Virus record (IMG/VR): IMGVR_UViG_3300021375_001515
Coordinates: 1 to 24,577 of that record
Reading direction: 5' to 3' (one strand)
Length of the DNA stretch: 24,577 bases
Source of the DNA: a virus
In this document: piece by piece, positions 13,479 through 19,810 of the stretch
How positions within the stretch are numbered: the first letter of the stretch is position 1
How the letters are laid out: the number at the start of each line of letters is the position of its first letter
Notes under the pieces: model-generated
Database searches by the model: none
What the model saw: only the letters and a program-made list of their open reading frames with translations
What the model was told of the DNA's origin: nothing
Program-made: the position numbers and the translations under genes

Positions 13479-14316
13479 TCATATTGGAACGATTGGAAGA
13501 TTTGGCAATCAAATGTTTCAGTATGCGGCTCTTAAAGGTATTGCCGCAAATCGAGAGTTTGAATATACGATTCCCCCGGAGAACTCACAAGTTCAAATTG
13601 ATAATTATGGATTGTTGGAAGCATTTGAACTTGCAGACAATAAAAATATTGGATGGATTGAAACTGAAAATATAATTCAGGAAAAGCATTTTCATTTTGA
13701 TGAGGATATATTTAATAAGTGTCCTGATAAAGTAAGTGTTTATGGATTTTTTCAAACGGAAAAATATTTTAAGCATATTGAAAACGAGATTCGTAAAGAT
13801 TTTACTTTTAAAAGTAATTGGTTAGATCCTTGTAAAGAGTTTCGTAGTCAGATGGGAGAAGAAGTCATCTTCCTTCATGTTCGTCGTGGTGATCCTGGTC
13901 TTGCTGATAAGAGAGGATTTAAATGGGCATATGTAAACCTTGCAAATCAACATCCTGTGCAACCTCTTGAGTATTATGAAAAAGCACTTGCAGAGTTTGA
14001 TGAGAGTCTTCCTGTAGTTGTATTTTCCGATTCGATTGAGTGGTGTAAGGAGCAAGAATTCTTTCAGAATGATCGATTCATGTTCTCTGAACCAGAAGAT
14101 ACTCATTCCGATGGTGCATTAGTTCCTTATCTTGATATGTGCTTGATGTCTTTGTGTGATCATGCTATTATTGCCAATAGTTCCATGAGTTGGTGGGGTG
14201 CATGGTTGATTCAAAATCCAAACAAAAAAGTAATTGCACCAAGCATGTGGTTTGGTTCTGATTATGCCGACAAAGATACAAAGGATTTATATTGTGAGAA
14301 TTGGAAGGTTATCTAA
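13465..14316 (+). CDS. Alpha-1,2-fucosyltransferase-like glycosyltransferase, GT11
   Basis: A 283-aa protein. GRFGNQMFQYAALKGIA near residues 11-27, FLHVRRGDP (the HxRRxD donor-binding motif), VVVFSDSIEWCK and ADHAIIANSS-type sequence (CDHAIIANSSMSWWGAWL) are the ordered GT11 motifs. GT11 enzymes move L-fucose, or a related 6-deoxy-L-sugar, from a GDP donor to the 2-position of a galactoside. The start is GTG at 13465. The stop shares a base with the next ATG (TAATG). Adjacent to the GT6-domain gene by one gene, a pairing known from blood-group H/A/B synthesis. Confidence 0.88.
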   Translation: MIGFNHIGTIGRFGNQMFQYAALKGIAANREFEYTIPPENSQVQIDNYGLLEAFELADNKNIGWIETENIIQEKHFHFDEDIFNKCPDKVSVYGFFQTEKYFKHIENEIRKDFTFKSNWLDPCKEFRSQMGEEVIFLHVRRGDPGLADKRGFKWAYVNLANQHPVQPLEYYEKALAEFDESLPVVVFSDSIEWCKEQEFFQNDRFMFSEPEDTHSDGALVPYLDMCLMSLCDHAIIANSSMSWWGAWLIQNPNKKVIAPSMWFGSDYADKDTKDLYCENWKVI

Positions 14317-15110
14317 TGGATAAAAATAAAGCACTCTATAAACTCAAAAAACTTCCTCACATATATTATTTAAATCTGGATGAGCAACCAGAAAGAAAAG
14401 AATATATGGAAGAGCAATTTAAGTATTGGGAGATTGAAAACTATACACGCATCTCTGCATACGATGGTAGGGATGGTAGAGACCTTGGAGACATTCTTAA
14501 AGGAAGATATCCTGATATGATGTCATCTGGTGAGGTTGGATGCACTACGTCTCATCTGAAAGCAATGGTAGAGTTTCTTAAAACAGATGCTCCATGTGCC
14601 TTAGTAATGGAAGATGATTGTGATATTTCTACTGCTGCTCATTGGCCTTTTGAATGGAAAAATTTCTATGCAAAAATTCCTTATGATTATGATGTAATCC
14701 AACTTGCTGTCATTAATCCTGCATCAGTTCATTTAAAAATGCATAAGAGATTTGTAAATGATTTCTCAACTGCTTGTTATTTGATTACACGTCGTCATGC
14801 ACAAAAATTAATTGACCTTCATGTAAGAGGTGATAAGTATAAGATTGATAATGGAGTCAAACCAAGAGCAGTTGCCGATGACTTGATTTATAATTCTGGA
14901 AATACTTTTGCTATTCCTTTGTTCTTATATAAACTCGAACTGGGTTCTTCGATTCATGCAGAACATATTGATGCCTTTCATAAGTCAAGTTATGAAGGAC
15001 TTTGGAATTTTTGGAAGACACAGGCAAATCAAATTGAGGATTGGAACTCTATATTTGATTATGATCCATACTTTAACCGATTACCTCCCATAGAAGAAAC
15101 AAAAGAGTAA
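14316..15110 (+). CDS. Glycosyltransferase family 25 (LPS type)
   Basis: A 264-aa protein. HIYYLNLDEQPERKEYMEEQ at the N-terminus, RISAYDGRD, SGEVGCTTSHLKAM and ALVMEDDCDIS follow the GT25 order seen in LPS beta-1,4-galactosyltransferases such as LgtB/LgtE. MEDDCD carries the acidic metal site. ATG 14316 has GGAAGG upstream. It is the last gene of the island; a strong promoter for hli begins 20 bases after its stop. Confidence 0.83.
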   Translation: MDKNKALYKLKKLPHIYYLNLDEQPERKEYMEEQFKYWEIENYTRISAYDGRDGRDLGDILKGRYPDMMSSGEVGCTTSHLKAMVEFLKTDAPCALVMEDDCDISTAAHWPFEWKNFYAKIPYDYDVIQLAVINPASVHLKMHKRFVNDFSTACYLITRRHAQKLIDLHVRGDKYKIDNGVKPRAVADDLIYNSGNTFAIPLFLYKLELGSSIHAEHIDAFHKSSYEGLWNFWKTQANQIEDWNSIFDYDPYFNRLPPIEETKE

Positions 15111-15129
15111 GCATTTATACTGACCACTC

Positions 15130-15158
15130 TTGACAAGACTTTATGTTTGCTATATAAT
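15130..15158 (+). promoter_or_regulatory. Perfect sigma70 promoter before hli
   Basis: TTGACA (15130-15135), 17 bp, TATAAT (15153-15158): full consensus. The start would be at about 15165, at or just before the first in-frame ATG. Confidence 0.85.
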
Positions 15159-15185
15159 ACTGTAATGTTTCTTAACAAAACTCAA

Positions 15186-15404
15186 ATGACTGTAACAACC
15201 GAAGACGGTGGACGCACAAACATGTGGGCCACTGAACCCCGTATGTATGTCGATCCCTCTTATACTGAGGCATATGGTCTTGAGACACATGCAGAACGTG
15301 CAGAGAAACTCAATGGTCGCACAGCAATGATTGGATTTGCTGCTGCTTTGATTTCTTATGCTACGACTGGTAGTGTGTTCTTTTTTGGACTTTTCGGATT
15401 CTGA
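15186..15404 (+). CDS. hli: High-light-inducible protein (one-helix chlorophyll-binding)
   Basis: A 72-aa protein. ERAEKLNGRTAMIGFAAAL is the Hli signature (ExxNGRxAMxGF) that binds chlorophyll and carotenoid in the thylakoid membrane and protects photosystems in strong light. A single membrane helix follows, ending FFFGLFGF. I start at ATG 15186 (MTVTTEDGG) because ATG 15165 coincides with the predicted transcript start; 15165 cannot be ruled out. The N-terminal extension (residues 1-33) is polar. Confidence 0.92.
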   Translation: MTVTTEDGGRTNMWATEPRMYVDPSYTEAYGLETHAERAEKLNGRTAMIGFAAALISYATTGSVFFFGLFGF

Positions 15405-15406
15405 TC

Positions 15407-15435
15407 TTGACAATGTATCAAATCTTGTTTACAAT
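15407..15435 (+). promoter_or_regulatory. Sigma70-type promoter for petF
   Basis: TTGACA (15407-15412), 17 bp, TACAAT (15430-15435). It overlaps the start of the 28-codon reading frame at 15413-15499. Confidence 0.7.
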
Positions 15436-15499
15436 GACCAGTATTGCCTTCTTCGTATTGTTGGCATATTCCATCGAAAAATTATCTGAAACTTATTAA
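15413..15499 (+). CDS. Mini membrane peptide, 28 aa (uncertain)
   Basis: MYQILFTMTSIAFFVLLAYS then IEKLSETY: a signal-anchor-like single span with a polar tail. It lies between hli and ferredoxin and holds the petF promoter, so it may be real or just part of the petF leader. Confidence 0.4.
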   Translation: MYQILFTMTSIAFFVLLAYSIEKLSETY

Positions 15500-15502
15500 A
15501 CG

Positions 15503-15796
15503 ATGACTTTTAACATTACTCTCCGCACTCCTGATGGTGCTGAAACCACTGTCACTTGCGAAGATGATCAATACATCCTTGATGCAGCAGAGGAAGGTGG
15601 AGTTGATTTAAACTACTCTTGCCGTGCTGGTGCTTGCTCTTCTTGTGCAGGTAAAATCGTATCTGGTACAGTAGATCAAAGTGATCAATCATTCTTGGAT
15701 GATGATCAAATTGAAGAGGGATTTGTACTCACTTGTGTTGCATATCCAACTTCTGATGTTATACTTGAAACTGAACAAGAAGAGAATCTCTACTGA
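15503..15796 (+). CDS. petF: Plant-type [2Fe-2S] ferredoxin
   Basis: A 97-aa soluble electron carrier. The cluster ligands appear as CRAGACSSC (positions about 39-47, three Cys) and a later Cys in LTCVAYP, which is the standard CxxxxCxxC...C pattern. The C-terminus ([13 protein letters not shown]) is typical. It would accept electrons from photosystem I and feed NADP reduction, nucleotide reduction or bilin synthesis during infection. It is of normal length and has its own promoter at 15407-15435; its stop shares a base with the next ATG. Confidence 0.95.
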   Translation: MTFNITLRTPDGAETTVTCEDDQYILDAAEEGGVDLNYSCRAGACSSCAGKIVSGTVDQSDQSFLDDDQIEEGFVLTCVAYPTSDVILETEQEENLY

Positions 15797-16119
15797 TGCA
15801 CGGAAGTCTTGAACCAGAAGATCGAGTAATGGACACTCCATCTGTTTATGAACAAGTTGCTTCTCTTGCCCAAAAATATGGGTGGGAAGAAGGTGATGAT
15901 ATTGTAGTTGAAATGGCAGGAACTCAAGTTTCTGGTATTGATGTAGGTGAAGTGTATAACAAGAAATGGCAATCACCTATTGGGACTCGTAAGTGTAACA
16001 AAGAGGCATTTATTGTTATCAAAAATCTCTCAAGAGATCCTTTTGAGTCTTCTAAACCTATGGATAGAGAACATAAACCTCAACATCCATATGAACAGGT
16101 TAGTAAAACGAATGTCTAA
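15796..16119 (+). CDS. Hypothetical protein after petF
   Basis: A 107-aa acidic soluble protein (EEGDDIVVEMAGTQVSGIDV near the middle). No motif recognised. It overlaps petF by one base and the next gene by 8, so is co-transcribed with ferredoxin. Confidence 0.65.
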   Translation: MHGSLEPEDRVMDTPSVYEQVASLAQKYGWEEGDDIVVEMAGTQVSGIDVGEVYNKKWQSPIGTRKCNKEAFIVIKNLSRDPFESSKPMDREHKPQHPYEQVSKTNV

Positions 16120-16282
16120 TCCAAATCAACTCTATGATGATATGGAGAGATTAAATGCCCTATACGAAGAACTCTGCTGGGCACATGATGATGAATTAGT
16201 ATTCACTCATGAAAATGGTAGAGTCATTATTTACAACAAAACACAGGAAAAAACAAATGAACGAACGCGCAGAACGTATTAA
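16112..16282 (+). CDS. Small acidic hypothetical protein
   Basis: A 56-aa protein, MSNPNQLYDDMERLNALYEE..., helical at the N-terminus and beta-like at the end (ELVFTHENGRVIIYN). ATG 16112 chosen. Its last 26 bases overlap the next hli gene in a different frame. Confidence 0.6.
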   Translation: MSNPNQLYDDMERLNALYEELCWAHDDELVFTHENGRVIIYNKTQEKTNERTRRTY

Positions 16283-16364
16283 TGGTTGGGCAGCAATGAT
16301 TGGTGTCATTGCCGCAATGGGATCATATGCAGCAACAGGTCAACTTATTCCTGGAGTATGGTAA
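16257..16364 (+). CDS. hli: Short high-light-inducible protein, 35 aa
   Basis: MNERAERINGWAAMIGVIAA then MGSYAATGQLIPGVW: the core Hli helix with ERxNGWAAMIG almost from the first residue, essentially without the N-terminal arm. Such very short Hli proteins occur in marine cyanobacteria and their phages. It overlaps the upstream reading frame by 26 bases and ends two bases before the next ATG. Confidence 0.85.
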   Translation: MNERAERINGWAAMIGVIAAMGSYAATGQLIPGVW

Positions 16365-16365
16365 A

Positions 16366-16491
16366 ATGATGTTATTAGCAACCTTTATGTTGGGTGCTTT
16401 TATAATTCATTCGGTGATTACAGAAGATGTTGATGATGATGATGGACCAGGTGGTGGTATGTTGATACCAGCACAAATCCCAATTCAATAA
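16366..16491 (+). CDS. Small membrane-anchored acidic protein
   Basis: A 41-aa protein with a hydrophobic start (MMLLATFMLGAFIIHSVI), an Asp run (EDVDDDDGPGGG) and a Pro-rich end. It may be a membrane anchor with an acidic periplasmic or lumenal face. Last gene before the terminator at 16497-16536. Confidence 0.5.
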   Translation: MMLLATFMLGAFIIHSVITEDVDDDDGPGGGMLIPAQIPIQ

Positions 16492-16496
16492 CAGAC

Positions 16497-16536
16497 AAAA
16501 AAGACTTTACTCTATATACTGAGTAGAGTCTTTTTT
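16497..16536 (+). terminator. Terminator, probably works in both directions
   Basis: An A-run, then GACTTTACTC pairing with GAGTAGAGTC (one G-T), then six T. Confidence 0.88.
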
Positions 16537-16541
16537 ATTAT

Positions 16542-16703
16542 ATGCCAAAGAATCAATTGAATAAGGATGAACTGATATGTCATGTTCTTAAACTTAAGAA
16601 TGAAGTAGATGAAGAATCGAAAGCAGTTTGGCAGAAGGAAAAGGACCTAGCACATAAGTATCTCAATAAGGTGTTGGATCGAATTCAGGAATATCGATAC
16701 TAG
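16542..16703 (+). CDS. Small charged helical protein upstream of psbA
   Basis: A 53-aa protein, MPKNQLNKDELICHVLKLKN..., Lys/Glu-rich and predicted helical throughout. It begins right behind the terminator. The first psbA promoter starts four bases after its stop codon. No family recognised. Confidence 0.55.
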   Translation: MPKNQLNKDELICHVLKLKNEVDEESKAVWQKEKDLAHKYLNKVLDRIQEYRY

Positions 16704-16706
16704 GGC

Positions 16707-16735
16707 TTGACGGGATTTTCAAAGACCTGTATGAT
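16707..16735 (+). promoter_or_regulatory. Upstream psbA promoter P1
   Basis: TTGACG (16707-16712), 17 bp, TATGAT (16730-16735). A 9-bp hairpin (AAGACCTGT/ACGGGTCTT, 16722-16746) overlaps the -10 and start. Confidence 0.6.
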
Positions 16736-16783
16736 AGACGGGTCTTCGGGAAACCACCTCAAAACACTCCCAACACGGGGGGG

Positions 16784-16812
16784 TTGACAGAGATGGGAAA
16801 CCGTAGTATACT
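16784..16812 (+). promoter_or_regulatory. Main psbA promoter P2
   Basis: TTGACA (16784-16789), 17 bp, TATACT (16807-16812). Start near 16819, leaving a leader of about 160 bases. Confidence 0.8.
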
Positions 16813-16818
16813 AAATAA

Positions 16819-16981
16819 GTCAGCAAGTTAAGAAATCAACACATTTCTTAACTGTTCTTAACACCCCTCAAACCGAGACCTATAGGGTGTATAAATCACG
16901 TCTCTCATATCCCCGGCTGAGGGTGCTGGGGAAATAGTAACTCCACCATTCCCTGATGGTCTTACTTTTTCGTACAAAACA
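16819..16981 (+). promoter_or_regulatory. Structured 5' leader of psbA
   Basis: Contains a perfect 10-bp hairpin GTTAAGAAAT/ATTTCTTAAC (16827-16852); ACACCC/GGGTGT (16861-16866, 16885-16890) whose loop GAGAC (16875-16879) can pair with GTCTC (16900-16904) as a pseudoknot; CCCCGGC/GCTGGGG (16911-16917, 16925-16931); and ACCAT/ATGGT (16945-16960). TATAAATC at 16890-16897 is one base off the late box. PhotoRC RNA motifs are known upstream of psbA; this may be one. Confidence 0.6.
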
Positions 16982-18058
16982 ATGGCTACAACTCTTTCAA
17001 GGCAACAATCAACCCCATGGCAGAATTTCTGTGAGTGGGTAACTTCAACAAACAATCGTCTTTATGTCGGTTGGTTCGGTGTACTGATGATCCCAACACT
17101 GCTTGCAGCAACTGTCTGCTTCATTGTTGCATTCATCGCAGCACCTCCCGTCGATATTGACGGTATCCGTGAACCCGTTGCTGGTTCACTCATGTATGGC
17201 AACAACATCATCTCTGGTGCAGTTGTCCCAAGTTCAAATGCAATCGGTCTCCACTTCTACCCAATCTGGGAAGCAGCATCACTCGATGAGTGGTTGTATA
17301 ACGGTGGTCCTTTCCAACTGGTAGTCTTCCACTTCCTTATCGGCATCTATGCTTATATGGGACGTGAGTGGGAACTCTCATACCGTTTAGGTATGCGTCC
17401 ATGGATCTGTGTAGCATATTCTGCTCCAGTCGCTGCTGCGAGTGCAGTATTCCTCGTCTATCCTTTCGGTCAAGGTTCTTTCTCCGATGCTATGCCTCTT
17501 GGTATTTCTGGTACTTTTAACTACATGCTTGTATTCCAGGCAGAACACAATATCCTTATGCACCCGTTCCACATGCTCGGTGTTGCTGGGGTATTCGGTG
17601 GATCTCTTTTCTCTGCTATGCACGGAAGTCTGGTTACATCTTCACTCGTCCGTGAGACGACTGAAACTGAGTCACAGAACTATGGTTATAAGTTCGGTCA
17701 AGAAGAAGAGACCTATAACATCGTCGCAGCCCATGGTTACTTCGGTCGTTTGATCTTCCAATATGCTTCGTTCAACAACTCACGTTCCTTGCACTTCTTC
17801 CTTGCTGCATGGCCCGTTGTTGGTATCTGGTTCACCGCACTTGGTGTATCCACGATGGCCTTTAACTTAAATGGCTTTAATTTCAATCAGTCTGTGATTG
17901 ATTCACAGGGTCGTGTGCTCAACACATGGGCAGACGTATTGAACCGTGCCGGTCTTGGGCTCGAGGTAATGCACGAAAGAAATGCACATAATTTTCCTTT
18001 AGACCTTGCTGCTGCTGAGTCAACTCCTGTAGCACTTACTGCTCCTTCCATCGGTTGA
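16982..18058 (+). CDS. psbA: Photosystem II reaction centre protein D1
   Basis: A 358-aa D1, full length and without an intron. Five membrane helices; [39 protein letters not shown] (Mn-cluster region), [17 protein letters not shown] (chlorophyll/iron His), [16 protein letters not shown] (QB loop) and [13 protein letters not shown] (Mn ligands and processing site) are all intact. GREWELS carries Glu at the position equivalent to 130, the high-light D1 form, where the low-light form has Gln. It replaces rapidly damaged host D1 during infection. Two promoters, a structured leader and a strong terminator surround it. Confidence 0.98.
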   Translation: MATTLSRQQSTPWQNFCEWVTSTNNRLYVGWFGVLMIPTLLAATVCFIVAFIAAPPVDIDGIREPVAGSLMYGNNIISGAVVPSSNAIGLHFYPIWEAASLDEWLYNGGPFQLVVFHFLIGIYAYMGREWELSYRLGMRPWICVAYSAPVAAASAVFLVYPFGQGSFSDAMPLGISGTFNYMLVFQAEHNILMHPFHMLGVAGVFGGSLFSAMHGSLVTSSLVRETTETESQNYGYKFGQEEETYNIVAAHGYFGRLIFQYASFNNSRSLHFFLAAWPVVGIWFTALGVSTMAFNLNGFNFNQSVIDSQGRVLNTWADVLNRAGLGLEVMHERNAHNFPLDLAAAESTPVALTAPSIG

Positions 18059-18067
18059 GTTAGTTAG

Positions 18068-18116
18068 AAAAACTGAATAACAAGAAAGAGACCTTACGGG
18101 TCTCTTTTTTTTATGT
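18068..18116 (+). repeat. Terminator repeat, copy 1 (after psbA)
   Basis: AAAAACTGAATAACAAGAAA followed by GAGACCTT, hairpin and T-run; nearly identical to 18772-18818. The two copies flank the endonuclease VII-like gene and its partner. Confidence 0.85.
18085..18112 (+). terminator. psbA terminator
   Basis: AAAGAGACC (18085-18093) pairs with GGTCTCTTT (18099-18107) around loop TTACG, then T-run to 18112. Confidence 0.93.
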
Positions 18117-18131
18117 TATAATGTATAAATA
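18094..18131 (+). promoter_or_regulatory. Early and late promoter for the endonuclease gene
   Basis: TTACGG (18094-18099, in the psbA terminator loop), 17 bp, TATAAT (18117-18122). A perfect late box TATAAATA follows at 18124-18131, 27 bases before the ATG. TTCCATACC is repeated at 18133 and 18147 in the leader. Confidence 0.6.
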
Positions 18132-18157
18132 GTTCCATACCAAACTTCCATACCATA

Positions 18158-18535
18158 ATGAAAACTTGTAGCAGATGTGGAGAAACAAAAGAACTTTCTT
18201 GTTTTTCTAAAAGGAGCAGCAGACCTTCTGGTGTCCAATCAAAGTGTAAGGACTGTGAAAGAGAAGTTCGTAGACAATACTATAAACCCCATGAGGTTGC
18301 ACGAAGAAAGTTTAAACTTACAGAAGATCAATACAATGATCTAATGAAGAATGATAACTGCCAGATATGTGATGTAGAACTCACCAAGAAATGTATTGAC
18401 CACTGTCACTCCACAAATAAGATACGGGGTGTTCTCTGCAACAACTGCAACACCGCACTGGGTCTGTTGGGAGACAACACCCAAACTCTCCAAAGTATGA
18501 TAGAATATCTACAAGAACATTGTGTTATCTTATGA
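18158..18535 (+). CDS. Recombination endonuclease VII-like HNH nuclease
   Basis: A 125-aa protein. The N-terminal CSRCGETK...CKDCERE is a small zinc finger. The core has CQICDVE, then CIDHCHSTNKIRGVLCNNCN and TALGLLGDN: the endonuclease VII zinc/HNH pattern (DHCH...RGxLCxxCNxxLG). T4 endonuclease VII resolves branched DNA, but short free-standing relatives are often homing nucleases. Its place just downstream of psbA matches the position of a homing endonuclease known in another cyanophage, although that enzyme belongs to a different fold and its psbA has an intron; psbA here does not. ATGA overlap with the next gene. Confidence 0.85.
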   Translation: MKTCSRCGETKELSCFSKRSSRPSGVQSKCKDCEREVRRQYYKPHEVARRKFKLTEDQYNDLMKNDNCQICDVELTKKCIDHCHSTNKIRGVLCNNCNTALGLLGDNTQTLQSMIEYLQEHCVIL

Positions 18536-18765
18536 AATGGTTATTGAAATCTGTTGAATTTGATTGGGAATTAAATAAATGTATTAATCCTCCCGATTTA
18601 TCAAAGCAACTCAAAATTGTAAATGAAGTTACTTCTGTACCTTGGGTTGGTAAGTCTCCTGATGATGTTGCAGATAAAATTTATGCTCAATATGGATATT
18701 GTTTAAAGGCAATTGAATGCATTCCAATAAAATCAAATAAATTAAAGGGATTTGGGAAAGATTGA
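18532..18765 (+). CDS. Small hypothetical protein paired with the endonuclease
   Basis: A 77-aa protein, MKWLLKSVEFDWELNKCINP..., then a Lys-rich end (IPIKSNKLKGFGKD). Starts within the stop of the endonuclease gene (ATGA). It lies inside the segment bounded by the two terminator repeats and is probably carried with it. No domain recognised. Confidence 0.6.
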   Translation: MKWLLKSVEFDWELNKCINPPDLSKQLKIVNEVTSVPWVGKSPDDVADKIYAQYGYCLKAIECIPIKSNKLKGFGKD

Positions 18766-18771
18766 TAAAGT

Positions 18772-18818
18772 AAAAACTGAATAACAAGAAAGAGACCTTC
18801 GGGTCTCTTTTTTTATGT
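18772..18818 (+). repeat. Terminator repeat, copy 2
   Basis: Same sequence as 18068-18116 apart from one missing base in the loop and one in the T-run. Contains a hairpin AAAGAGACC/GGTCTCTTT (18789-18797, 18802-18810) with a UUCG tetraloop and T-run: a strong terminator. A degraded late box TATAAAC follows at 18824. Confidence 0.88.
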
Positions 18819-18862
18819 GTAAGTATAAACTCGTAGGCATAAATTTTTGTTTCCTAATTGTA

Positions 18863-18891
18863 TTGATTTACACACAAATCATCTATATAGT
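18863..18891 (+). promoter_or_regulatory. Sigma70-type promoter
   Basis: TTGATT (18863-18868), 17 bp, TATAGT (18886-18891), upstream of the gene at 18968. A 13-codon reading frame (ATG 18939) overlaps the next gene's ribosome site and could be a leader peptide. Confidence 0.55.
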
Positions 18892-18967
18892 GGTAGAATT
18901 GGAGAGTTGAACAAAGTGTAACTAAGTCGATTTTTATTATGAGTAAATTTTATTCGTGGAGGTTATT

Positions 18968-19153
18968 GTGCATAATCTAATATCCTATAATCAATTAGCA
19001 GGATGGAAAGAAAGTTTTAAAAGGTTCGGTAAAACCCTAGACAGAAGTATAGAGGAATCGGATCTAATCAATGATTATTACAATTGTCTAATTGAGTGTG
19101 ATGATAATCAGTCATCATGCAAACGTATATGTCGAGAGGTTCTTAGGGAATAA
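18968..19153 (+). CDS. Small protein with twin CX3C motif
   Basis: A 61-aa protein starting at GTG 18968, chosen because GGAGG (18958-18962) lies five bases before it. NCLIECDDNQSSCKRIC gives CX3C-X6-CX3C, which could form a two-disulphide helical hairpin. No signal peptide is visible. Function unknown; terminator follows at 19186. Confidence 0.65.
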   Translation: MHNLISYNQLAGWKESFKRFGKTLDRSIEESDLINDYYNCLIECDDNQSSCKRICREVLRE

Positions 19154-19185
19154 TGTATATGGTTTTATCTAAATATTAATGCAAT

Positions 19186-19210
19186 AAGGACTCTGAATGA
19201 GTCCTTTTTT
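19186..19210 (+). terminator. Intrinsic terminator
   Basis: AAGGACTC (19186-19193) pairs with GAGTCCTT (19199-19206), loop TGAAT, T-run to 19210. Confidence 0.92.
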
Positions 19211-19221
19211 AATGGTCGAAT

Positions 19222-19461
19222 ATGAGTAAAAAGAAAAAGAGTAAAACAATTTGGAGATTGTGGTGTAAAGCACTTGGACAGAAAGCATCAGATAATGATA
19301 AAGAATCTGATATTGTTGCCATCATCCGAACATTTGTTTTTCTTACATATCTCATTACCAATATTGCAATCGTTTCAAATGCAGTAAGACATTGGAATGA
19401 TAATGAATCATTTAATCAGGGATTCACAACACATCCAAAGTATCCAGACATAAGAATGTGA
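19222..19461 (+). CDS. Small membrane protein before plastocyanin
   Basis: A 79-aa protein: Lys-rich N-terminus (MSKKKKSKTIWRLWCKALGQ), a hydrophobic span at about residues 35-56 (AIIRTFVFLTYLITNIAIV) and a polar tail. Positive-inside rule puts the N-terminus in the cytoplasm. Function unknown. Confidence 0.65.
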   Translation: MSKKKKSKTIWRLWCKALGQKASDNDKESDIVAIIRTFVFLTYLITNIAIVSNAVRHWNDNESFNQGFTTHPKYPDIRM

Positions 19462-19486
19462 TAGATAGAGTACTTGCAAATACTCA

Positions 19487-19810
19487 ATGAAATTTCTTTT
19501 TGCATTTCTTGCTACACTCTTTCTTGCCGCACCTGCATGGGCTATCGATGTTACAATGGGTTCTGGTGGAAACTTGATTTTTGACCCATCAGATGTTACA
19601 ATTAATGCTGGAGATACCGTTCATTTTGTGAATGGTATGCTTCCACCCCACAACATTATTGTTGAGGGACGTGCTGATCTCTCAAGAGAATCACTAATGT
19701 TTAATCCTGGAGAATCACAAGACATTGTTTTTGCCGATGCCGGAGATTATACTTTCTTCTGTGCTCCTCATCAGGGTGCCGGAATGACAGGAACTATTCA
19801 CGTTAACTAA
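19487..19810 (+). CDS. petE: Plastocyanin
   Basis: A 107-aa precursor. Residues 1-19 are a signal peptide (FLFAFLATLFLAAPAWA, cleavage after AWA) for the thylakoid lumen. Copper ligands are the His of MLPPHNI and Cys, His and Met of FFCAPHQGAGM. It carries electrons from cytochrome b6f to photosystem I. The Shine-Dalgarno is not obvious, and a small GAGTA/TACTC hairpin ends two bases before the ATG. Its stop shares a base with talC. Confidence 0.95.
   Translation: MKFLFAFLATLFLAAPAWAIDVTMGSGGNLIFDPSDVTINAGDTVHFVNGMLPPHNIIVEGRADLSRESLMFNPGESQDIVFADAGDYTFFCAPHQGAGMTGTIHVN

Noticed and set aside
16982-18058. Group I intron in psbA
   Set aside because: The D1 frame is continuous for 358 codons with all motifs, so no intron is present.
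18824-18830. TATAAAC as an active late promoter
   Set aside because: Departs from TATAAATA at the end and is best explained as the decayed counterpart of the box at 18124-18131.
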